Shown piece by piece: positions 43,636 through 52,416 of a stretch of DNA of 64,000 bases. Source of the DNA: Polytrichum commune (taxonomy: Eukaryota; Streptophyta; Polytrichopsida; Polytrichales; Polytrichaceae); NCBI GenBank assembly GCA_950295325.1, contig OX485806.1:31434001-31498000 (forward strand), read 5' to 3'. Both the position numbers and the translations under genes were made by a program. The notes under the pieces are model-generated. The model made no database searches. It saw nothing but the letters and a program-made list of their open reading frames with translations, and had not been told where the DNA came from. Each line of letters opens with the position of its first letter. Positions within the stretch are counted from its first letter, which is position 1.

Positions 43636-44048
43636 GTTTGGGTCGGTCGACCCAAACTGGGAGGGCTTAGTGTATTACCTCGCCCTGGTCATGTCTCGAC
43701 GATGTGGAAGCCTCCACCGTCCCCGCTGCCCCGCCTCTTTTGCCACCGCCTTCTCCGACCACGTCAGGAACCTTCTCCTGCAAACGATCGGCATCAGGCC
43801 CTTGTCCTAAACCAATCTCCGCATGTGCATCATGCATGGGTTCATCGATTTGGTTAGGAGTAGAGGTATCACGAGGCCCTTGCACGCCTTCAACATCTAG
43901 CATGGCCGTGTCTAGTTGACACCCATGTTGGTCAAGGGAGGACTGCGCTGCAACGGGGTTTGGGTCGCCCGACCCAAACTGTCCTGCATTTGGAGAGGTG
44001 CCTTCGGACACTACAATGGATGGTGGGTTTGGGTCGGTCGACCCAAAC
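43636..44048. repeat. Three copies of a 22-bp near-palindrome GTTTGGGTCGNYCGACCCAA
   Basis: The sequence GTTTGGGTCG-NN-CGACCCAAAC occurs at 43636-43657, 43958-43979 and 44027-44048 with 10-bp perfect arms and a variable central pair (GT, CC, GT). Two copies fall inside the ORF below and encode GSxDPNP. Confidence 0.9.
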
Positions 44049-44164
44049 ATCCTGGGGTCGTCCAATTGGTGAGGGGGCGCCATGATTATGGGGGGCCGAA
44101 GTGGTGGAATGTCGCAACCCTTGCTAGGTCCCTTAATAATGTTGCCAATTTTCCTTTCTAGCAA
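43667..44164 (-). CDS. Unknown ORF, 165 aa, possibly the start of a retroelement gag
   Basis: It begins inside the left arm of the inverted repeat (44110-45077) and runs out of it on the minus strand. A likely functional start is the internal Met of MAPPHQLDDP near 44080. Acidic and low in complexity with two MFGSTDPNP/FGSGDPNP repeats; no domain recognised. Its place just outside an LTR-like end would suit the first ORF of a retroelement, but no primer-binding site is visible. Confidence 0.3.
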   Translation of the reverse strand: MLERKIGNIIKGPSKGCDIPPLRPPIIMAPPHQLDDPRMFGSTDPNPPSIVVSEGTSPNAGQFGSGDPNPVAAQSSLDQHGCQLDTAMLDVEGVQGPRDTSTPNQIDEPMHDAHAEIGLGQGPDADRLQEKVPDVVGEGGGKRGGAAGTVEASTSSRHDQGEVIH

Positions 44165-46170
44165 AGGTTACGAGCGCTAACCCTTCGCATACCGCCATGC
44201 TAATGGTTAGCTCCTCTTACCCCGGACCACATAGTTCATAGAAGGGGAACCAACCCTCCTACTTTGCTTTCGGGACTCACCCCTTAATCGGTAACCCATT
44301 TCTTTGATGTGGACTTCCATCCATGGAAGTCCAATCCTATGTTGATCATCGTGTTGCCGGAGCAACACTACAACAACCCGAACCATACTAGGCAACTATG
44401 GCCTCACAATGGGCCAATGCCCATGGAGGCCGTGCCGTTCGGCCTCGGGTGGGTGAGGCCACACCACCTCACCCATATAAGCCTCTAGGACTCTATGCGG
44501 GGCCCCTACCCCACCGTCAACCAACCTCTTGTCTCTCTACCAAGAGTTGGGGCCAAGTGGACATTTTCCCTTAGCCGCTGGGCCTAGAAGCCCCCACAGC
44601 TTCAGACCATCATAACTTCCTTGTATGATGTCTGATCATAACAACCAACCACTCCATCCTCATCTACGCTTCACGTAGATGCCGATGGACTCCTCACTTG
44701 CCCCATTCGGGCAAGTGGTGAGGAAGTTATGCCTGTTTGAACCTTGGCAGTCCCGGGAATCACTCCCAGGCACTGCTGTACCAGGGCGCTGTCCCGGGAC
44801 GCGCCCCACTCAAATGGCCATAACTCCTAGCTCACACCTCCGATTGAGGTGTTCTTGAGCATTCTAGAATCACCACGCCATGAGCTACGCATATCTCATG
44901 GCCTTACCCTTGTGCCTCCTAGTCTCCGTGGGTGGGAGGCGTTCCCAACGCCCGGGGCCCTCACCCACACTAGGATCACTTGGGCCCTCTCACCAATGGC
45001 GCCACAAGTCCCGGGTGTCACTCCGGGGTCCCCCTTGTGCCCATGGTGTTTCGGGCACTCCTCATGGAGAGGTGCGCAACATGGAGGGCCTAAAGGGGAG
45101 GAGGCTCCAGAGACGCGCCAGATGTTGGGGTCATCCACTTGCTGGACCGGCGCGTACGGAACTTGGTGGGGCCGCATCAAGTGCTGGAAGCTGAAGGACT
45201 GTCGCGCACCTCTCCATGAGGAGTGCCCGAAACACCATGGGCACAAGGGGGTCCCCGGAGTGACACCCGGGACTTGTGGCGCCGTTGGTGAGAGGGCCCA
45301 AGTGATCCTAGTGTGGGTGAGGGCCCCGGGCATTGGGAACGCCTCCCACCCACGGAGACTAGGAGGCATGAGGGTAAGGCCATGAGCTATGCTTAGCTCA
45401 TGGCGTGGTGATTCTAGAATGCTCAAGAACACCTCAAGCGGAGGTGTGAGCTAAGAGTTATGGCCATTTGAGTGGGGCGCTGTCCCGGGACAGCGCCCTG
45501 GTACAGCAGTGCCTGGGAGTGATTCCCGGGACTGCCAAGGTTCAAACAGGCATAACTTCCTCAAGACTTGCCCGAATGGGGCAAGTGAGGAGTCCAGCGG
45601 CATCTACGTGAAGCGTAGATGAAGATGGAGTGGTTGCTTGTTAGTATCAGACATCATACAAGGAAGTTATGATGGTCTGAAGCTGCTGGGGGCTTCTAGG
45701 CCCAGCTGCTAAAGGAAAGTGTCCACTTGGCCCAACTCTTGGTGGAGAGACAAGAGGTTGGTTGACGGTGGGGTAGGGGCCCCGCGTAGAGTCCTAGAGG
45801 CTTATATGGGTGAGGTGGTGTGGCCTCACCCACCCGAGGCCGAACGGCACGGCCTCCATGGGCATTGGCCCATTGTGAGGCCATAGTTGCCTAGTATGGT
45901 TCGGGTTGTTGTAGTGTTGCTCCGGCAACGCGATGATCAACATGGGATTGGACTTCCATGGATGGAAGTCCACATCAAAGAAATGGGTTACCGATTAAGG
46001 GGTGAGTCCCGAAAACAAAGTAGGAGGGTTGGTTCCCTCCTATGAACTATTGGTCCGGGGTAAGAGGAGCTATCCATTAGCATGGCGGAATGCGAAGGGT
46101 TAGCGCTCGTAACCTTTGCTAGAAACGAAAATTGGCAAGATTGTTAAGGGACCTAGCAAGGGTTGCGACA
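44110..46170. repeat. Large inverted repeat, arms of about 968 bp, spacer 126 bp (inverted LTR pair)
   Basis: Left arm 44110-45077 starts TGTCGCAACCCTTGCTAGG. Right arm 45204-46170 ends CCTAGCAAGGGTTGCGACA. The arms are near-perfect reverse complements with scattered substitutions. The right arm's outer edge is followed by a TGGTATCAGAGC primer-binding site, so each arm is probably an LTR (or most of one) and the two copies face each other. There is no target duplication (TGGAA versus CTTGG). ORFs of 178 codons on both strands are by-products of the symmetry. Confidence 0.88.
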
Positions 46171-46172
46171 CT

Positions 46173-46184
46173 TGGTATCAGAGC
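46173..46184 (+). promoter_or_regulatory. Primer-binding site (initiator tRNA-Met type)
   Basis: TGGTATCAGAGC directly after an LTR-like CA end. This is the standard plant retrotransposon primer site complementary to the 3' end of initiator tRNA-Met. Confidence 0.85.
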
Positions 46185-48515
46185 ATGGTTCCAATATTTG
46201 AGCTAGCACTTTGAGGGAGACATGGCTATCAAACCTGAGGGTTATTATGGTGAGCGCAGGGTTTCCAAAAGATTGTGAGGCTCAAATTGGAACAAAGATC
46301 ATGTGTAAATGGAATTTGACCATACCATTAGTTCTAATGACAATGGTGGGCATGATGGTGGATTCAGTAAGGAAAATGGTGGAGTCCTTTGAAAGGGCTC
46401 CCATACACCAAAAAAAAAAAAACATTTGGGGCCTAGAATACCGAATGCACCCAAAACCTTGGAGGGCATTAATGTTGGATTGAAATTCCAATTCCAAATG
46501 CTTGGAAGGTATTGATGTTGGAATGAATTTGGTGGAAATGAGGCGTCCGGGCCTCTTAAGGCGTATATGCGCGCATTTCACACCCAAATGAATTGTACAT
46601 CTTAGATGAACGAGCTTTCTAAGAAATGCATCGTTTTAGGTGGGTTTCAAAAGCGGGTGGTGAATACCAAGTTCAAATTTCCAAAGTTTATTGAGGTTGT
46701 GGCGGGGATCATCAAAATTGCCATGAGCATCAAGGCCGATGACCCCATTAAGCAATTTGGCGGTGCGTTACAACAATGGACGTTGAGGGGAGATAGGTAT
46801 CCCGCCAAATAATACTTGTGCCACGAACCGAATGTAAGACGATGGCATTGTGGCCAAGGCTAGTAGCCTTAAGCCGAGGCCAAGTCTTTTGTACCTTGAG
46901 GCTCAAATGAATGGGAGAAATGTCTCATGTATTGACAAAGAGGCTACCACTTCTTCTTGAGCCCAAAACTCATAAGGGAGTTGGGGCTTGCCGATTGGTA
47001 GAGCGGGAAGCCCACCAAGGTGCGGTTTGGAAAGGGCGAACCGCATGAGACAAAGGAGGCCACGATGTATGTAACCTTTCAATGTGGGACATTGAATTTT
47101 TGTCAAAATTTCACACCAAGTGAAATAGATGAAATGCATGTCATTGTGAAGGCCGCCTTCTTTGAAACTCACATGATAGATGTGAGGTGCAAGCCGGTGT
47201 GCTTGCGGTGCATTATGATGTGTCATAATGACAAAGAATTGAAGTTCAAATTAACAATGACTCTTATGGTAGGAGGACCTAAGTTGAATTTGGTCTTAAT
47301 GGACCGAATGAAAATAAAAAATAAAAAATAAAAAATAAAAAATAATAATAAAAAATAAATATATATAATGGTCGTGGTTCAATTGGAGCATCTCCAAGGA
47401 ACGTATGGGGAGGCTAGGAAAGATGGGCCTCCCCCAAACAACATTGGTGTGATGTTGGTGAGATACAAGGATGTATTCACCAATGTGTTGCCCAAAAAAA
47501 AAATTACAGCCAAAGAGTAAAAAAAAAACTTTGCTCAACGAGAGATTGAGTTCTTGAGGTATGTGGTGACAAAGGAAGTTGGTGGACAAACATGAAGAAT
47601 GTCAAGGCAATCCAAAAGGAGAATTGGGCCTTGATTCAAAAAGGGCTTAGGTCATTGGTTGGCCTAGCCAATTAATATCACAACTTCATTCGAGAGTTTT
47701 CTAAGGTTGCTAGGACCTTATTCAACTTATTGAGGAAAATGGCTATCCCAAGAGTGGGATGAGCCTTGTCACCAAGCCTTTGGGGGGCTCAAAAACAAGT
47801 TCTCTTCACCGCCCGTGCTTAAGTTCGCGGACTTTGACAAACCTTTTGAGGTGCATACGGGGGCGAGTGACTTTAGCATTGGCGGATGTTGAGGCAAAAT
47901 GGATGGCCATTGCATATAAGAGCATGAAGCTCGATGGTTGTCCAACCTTGTCCAACTTATGCAAGAAATGGCTATCCCAAAAGTGGGATGAGCCTTGCCC
48001 CAAAGTCTTTGGGGAGCTTAAGACCAAGTTGTCTTTGCCACCCGTGTTCAAGTTCGCGGAGCTTGACAAACCTTTTGAGGTGCATACGGGGGGGGCGAGT
48101 GACTTTGCCATTGGCGGATGGTTAACGTAACATGAATGGCCATTGCTATGAGAGCATTAAGCTTGATGGTTATCCGACCTCATCCGACTTGTGGAAGAAA
48201 TGGCTATCCCAAAAGTGGGATGAGCCTTGCCACCAAGTCTTTGGGGAGCTTGAGAGCAAGTGTTCTTAGACGCCCGTGCTCAAGTTCGTGGAGCTTGACA
48301 AACCTTTTGAGGTGCATACGGGGGTGAATAACTTTGCCAATGGTGGATTATGTGTAATTGGATGGCCATTGCATATGGGAGCATGAAGCTCGATGGTTGT
48401 CAAAGAAGACAACCAATTCATGACAAAAAACTTCTTTGCCGTAGTGCATTGCTTGAAGATGTGGTGACACTATTTGGGGTCGCACAAAGCAAAGGTCTAC
48501 ATGGACACCAAATCT
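46185..48515 (+). pseudogene. Decayed Ty3/gypsy internal region (gag to RNase H remnants)
   Basis: After the primer site the plus strand holds broken pieces in order. A gag-like piece (46606-46812) comes first. A protease-region piece follows at 47020-47331 (FCQNFTPSEIDEMHVIV, CHNDKELKFKLT). An RT connection piece (IEFLRYVVTKE, KGLRSLVGLAN, FIREFSKVARTLFNLL) and RNase H pieces (KPFEVHTG, FFAVVHCLKMW, HYLGSHKAKVY near 48425-48515) come last. The RT active site is missing, so a large internal deletion has occurred, with many stops and frameshifts. It belongs to the element whose LTR is the right arm of 44110-46170. Confidence 0.75.
47715..48400 (+). repeat. Triplicated 230-bp block of gypsy RT/RNase H
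   Basis: ATGGCTATCCCAAAAGTGGG begins at 47739, 47968 and 48200. Each unit continues through a LKTK...FKFAELDKPFEVHTG...DFAIGG segment. Spacing is 229 and 232 bp, with about 10 percent divergence by eye. Confidence 0.9.
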
Positions 48516-48702
48516 GATACTCCATTACACGAACACCCACATCCGATTCTGGTGGTGAGCCGGTGAGTGTCATCCCGGGTGTATGCGGTTCGCCACTACC
48601 TGGTGTAAGCCCAGTAGGTTCTGCACATGACAACGGAGACCCTTGCTCCATATGCTCCTCTACACTAAGGGATGACCCAACGCCAATGCGAACCCCAACA
48701 TC
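48516..48702. other. Unassigned sequence flanking solo LTR 3
   Basis: It appears to continue after the LTR at 50384. No protein family recognised. Confidence 0.3.
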
Positions 48703-48845
48703 TGTCACCAAAAAGCCTCCACCTTTCAATTTCATCCTAGCCCGAATGGAGAAGTTTATAATGACATGTAGAGATTTCTCTCTTTGTAACACAATGTATG
48801 ATTCCAATCTATCGTTGGAATATACACAACTTAGCCAAGTCTATA

Positions 48846-49013
48846 CTATGTCTTCTTACACTCCTTAACCTCGGATAATGTCACATCGTTGTACTTCTCT
48901 AAAGTCCACCCGGCCGCTTTGGCCACGCATGCCTTCAAAGATATCCCTCTTGTGAAGCGAGTCCTTGCCGTCGACTCCACACTACTACATGAGTTCTCGC
49001 TTCTTGATTCCAT
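48846..49013 (-). CDS. LTR-encoded small ORF, 55 aa, CVAKAAGWT core (copy 3)
   Basis: Minus strand: ATG at 49013-49011, TAG at 48848-48846. It starts MESRSENSCSSVESTARTRF and carries the core RGISLKACVAKAAGWTLEKY, ending in a Lys-rich tail. It is in the sense strand of solo LTR 3, 143 bp before the LTR end. The ORF is intact although the LTR around it is old and its termini have mutated. The SSVESTART segment matches the copy at 59707-59919. Confidence 0.68.
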   Translation of the reverse strand: MESRSENSCSSVESTARTRFTRGISLKACVAKAAGWTLEKYNDVTLSEVKECKKT

Positions 49014-49169
49014 GAATTACACAAGTTTAAGTATTGATAAATACCTGTCACTTATTGTAGTTTTCTCCTCACGCTTCAACCACTATATTGGTTTAATGAA
49101 CTAATGGTTATCCCTAATGGAACCAAACAAACTTCCTTTGTTCCCCTAGACTTTACTAGCTAATAGTGT

Positions 49170-49760
49170 AACTTTCCCATTACTTCTCGGAATGTCTTGA
49201 AATTTTATCTGTAACTAGGGAGACAAAGCAAAAAAACATCTCACCAATTTGTGAGCCTATTCCATTTTCTGACCGACAGTTATGACCATTTTAGTGTGTC
49301 AGTCTACCCAGATTTCAGAATGTCATAACTTCCTCTCACAGGCTCCAAAGAACTTCAAATTTTGGGAGCAATTACAAAAACTTAATTTTTTATGACCCCC
49401 TGAAATTTCAAACTATTTTCATTTTCTACCAAAACGTTATGGCCTTTTTAGTCTGCAACTCTTGAAAACACTTCAGAATGATATATCTCCTTCTCATCTA
49501 CTCGGAATGACTTGAAATTTGTACCACAACTAGGAAACCTAAGAACAACGCATCCTTCAAAATTTCATGCGTTTCCAAGCCTCTGTCCAGGAGTTATGCC
49601 CATTTCAGCTTGAAAATGTAGGCGAAGTTCAGAATGTCATAACTGCTGCTCCAGTACTCCAAACATCCTCAGATTTTGACCATGTTCATATAAACAAGTT
49701 GTTTACTAACCCTCTAAATTTCAACGAAGTATCTTTTTTTGCTCGGAAGTTATGCCCCTT
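49170..49760. repeat. Diverged 160-bp tandem repeats in solo LTR 3
   Basis: CAGAATGTCATAACTTCCTC-like strings recur near 49316, 49475 and 49633, each followed by a CTCC/ACTCGG...TTGAAATTT string. Confidence 0.65.
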
Positions 49761-50383
49761 ACAACCTAGACTACTCAAGAAATACCCAAGAAATATGAAC
49801 TCAAATACTACAACTTGAAGCCATAAAATATCTTAAAATTATTCACACCAAAACTAATTCTAACAAGAGGTCAAGCCCTCTTCAAGGCCAACTAGCCTTG
49901 GCTCTCCAACTAAAAACTAAGCACACACATGTGCTCCAATCTTGCTTCCAACACACCCACACTTATAACACGTGGGGTGCCTTGGAGCACGAAGGGAAGA
50001 GTGGATGAGTGAGGGAAGAATGAGGGATTATATAGTGAGTTTGAGGGGGTGAGCACCCTCAAGGCTCACGATAAGCCCTTGAGATCTCCTCGTACTTTGT
50101 AGGCTCTAATCCTATCTCCTAAGCCTTCCTCCTTCAAATGATCAACAAGGATCCTAATTCAAACATTTAACTAACCTTGGCTTTCTACCTACCACACTTT
50201 ACCAAGGTTTGTCCTTCTCCTACTTAAATCCACTCCACAAAAGCCTAATGCCTCAAACTAAGCTTTCTTCAAGCTTCACTCTTTTTATATTTTTGTGAAT
50301 AATCATAAATTACCAAAACACCACTTGTAATGTTTTACAAGTGTTAACAACCATTGTGGGCATCAATTTGGGCTTATAACATC

Positions 50384-51840
50384 CAATGACTCTCCATCCG
50401 CAACCATCTCAACAATCTCCTGAGAATCAATTACTTGCCAACATAAGAACCAATAGGATGAACAATGCCACCCAATATTCACATGATAATACGACCAAAC
50501 TCACCTCAGCCTCATTTGGAGCTTTCGGCCACCCACAAAATCCACCTACCTCTAACCTTAGCCTCCTTGTGAGCTTTCGGCTACCTCCAAAATCCACCCG
50601 AAATCAGATTATATGCTAGCAAATATGCCCTGTTTCTTTCAAATATAATTTGACCTCTAAATCCCCCCCTAGCTATCAATTCGAACCACACTAAGAGCAT
50701 CTAAACATGACTAAACCCTCACTAATGTGCACAATCCCCCATTAAATACCTGCCCGAAATAGCATCTGGCCTACCAAAAAGTCCAACAAAAATCAAATTT
50801 TGGATGCACATTTCTGCCCCCAGGGGACTGTTGGATCCGACAGTGCCCTTGGGCTTCCATATCATACCTCACAAGCTAAAGCCAGCCACAAATATTCAGG
50901 TGCTAACAAACACATTTCAGACCCCTACCTCTAACCTTAGCCTCATTGGGAGCTTTCGGCCACCCACATAATCTACCAGAATTCACATAATATGCTAGCA
51001 AATCTGCCCTGTTTCTCTCAACTATAATCTGACCTCTAGTTTGTGCCCCCCCCTTAGCTATCAAATCGAACCACATTAAGAGCATCCCAAACCCTTAAAG
51101 GCCAAACAGATTATAGAGCACCTCTAAATCCCCCCCCTAGCTATCAATTCGAACCACACTAAGAGCATCTAAACATGACTAAACCCTCACTAACATGCAT
51201 TAACCCCCAACTAATACCTGTCCAAATGAGCATCTTGCCTACCAAAAAGTCCAACAAAAATAAAAAATTCGGGTGCACATTTCTGCCCCAAGGGGACTGT
51301 CGGATCCGACAGTGCCCCTAGCTCTCACCTCTAACCTCATAAAGACCATCCAGCCACCCTAGGAAGCCACTAAAAATCAGATTATAACCTCACATTTCTG
51401 CCCCCAGCTCTCACCTTGACCATCCCGAAAATCAAAACCGAGGTGCCCATATCTGCCCCTAGGGGTCTGTCGAATCCGATAGTGCCTCTAGCTCTAACCT
51501 CTAACCTCACTAAGGACCATCCAACCACCCTAGGAAGCCACCAAAAATCAGATAATAACCTCACAATTCTGCCCCAGCTCTCACCTCTAACCTCTCGAAA
51601 ATCAAAACCGAGGTGCCCATATCTGCCCCTAGGGGTCTGTCGGATCCGACAGTGCCTCTAGCTCTAACCTCTAATCTCACTAAGGACCATCCAACCACCC
51701 TAGGAAGCCACCAAAAATCAGATTATAACCTCACATTTCTGCCCCCAGCTCTCACCTTGAACCTCCCGAAAATCAAAACCGAGGTGCCCATATCTGCCCC
51801 TAGGGGTCTGTTGGATCCGACAATGCTCCTAGCTCGGACG
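50384..51840. repeat. Tandem-repeat region; 170-bp units with palindrome CTGTCGGATCCGACAG
   Basis: From 51297 the units are 170, 170 and 171 bp (CTGT at 51297, 51467, 51637, 51808). Each holds GAGGTGCCCATATCTGCCCC, the palindrome or a mutated form, then CTAACCTCACTAAGGACCATCC. Looser copies lie at 50500-51290 (palindrome at 50828). ORFs across the array share one repeat-derived sequence and are not genes. Confidence 0.9.
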
Positions 51841-52416
51841 AGACTTGTATGTGAGCGGTGAGCGGAGAGCGGAGAGCGGAGAGTGGAGAGCGGAGAGTGG
51901 CGATTTGGAGAGCGGAGAGCAGAAACGGTGTAAAAATAGGAAAGATTCTATATTAAATTTAGAATTCCCTAAAATAGTACAAGAATATACTTAGAATATG
52001 CCAGATTCTGCCAGAAATAGAAAATTTTGGGACCTATTTCCGTGGAATGTGTAGGCACTAAATAGAATAAATGCCCTGAATTTGAAATGGTTTGATTTAT
52101 TTTGGGAACCGTGAAGTGCAAAAATGATAGTAAAATTGTGATATAATAAATAAGTAGATGATGAAAACCAATGATGATCCCAATATGTATAGAGACACAT
52201 GATACGGTTGAATATTGTAATCCAACTTTTTGAGCTGAATAAAAATAATCCATGCGATTATATTTATTATATTATTGAGCTGACAATCTTAAATTATTCA
52301 ATGAAAATCTTATATCACTTAGTCTATGTCGTACTCGATTAGAAACATGGATGAATAGGCACTACTTCATCGATCTATCATGTTGATGGGAGAAAGGGAC
52401 ACTCCTAGAGTGAATC
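51841..52416. other. GAGCGGAG microsatellite then AT-rich non-coding DNA
   Basis: About eight GAGCGGAGA units at 51853-51925; then AT-rich sequence with no supported gene up to the MULE stop codon. Confidence 0.6.

Larger units (their letters stand above)
48703..50378 (-). mobile_element. Solo LTR 3 of the same family, degraded, minus strand
   Basis: The right edge is GGGCTTATA where the family has GGGCTCACA (two C-to-T changes). The left edge is TGTCACCAAAAAGCC, matching the complement of the family's GGTTTGGCCTCACA end. A 5-bp duplication ACATC flanks it (48698-48702 and 50379-50383). The block CTAAAAACTAAGCACACACATGTGC...GGGATTATATAGTGAG at 49905-50040 closely matches 14270-14400. About 1676 bp. 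It carries the small ORF at 48846-49013. Confidence 0.85.

Noticed and set aside
44849-45432. Two 178-codon ORFs starting MFLSILESPRHEL on opposite strands
   Set aside because: They are mirror images made by the palindrome; neither has a recognisable domain.
46172-46184. tRNA-like sequence TTGGTATCAGAGC
   Set aside because: It is a retrotransposon primer-binding site, complementary to a tRNA end; no cloverleaf is present.
51416-51861. ORFs of about 81 codons with repeated PISAPRGLSDPTVPLALTSN
   Set aside because: They translate the 170-bp tandem units; 170 is not divisible by 3 and the frames do not persist.
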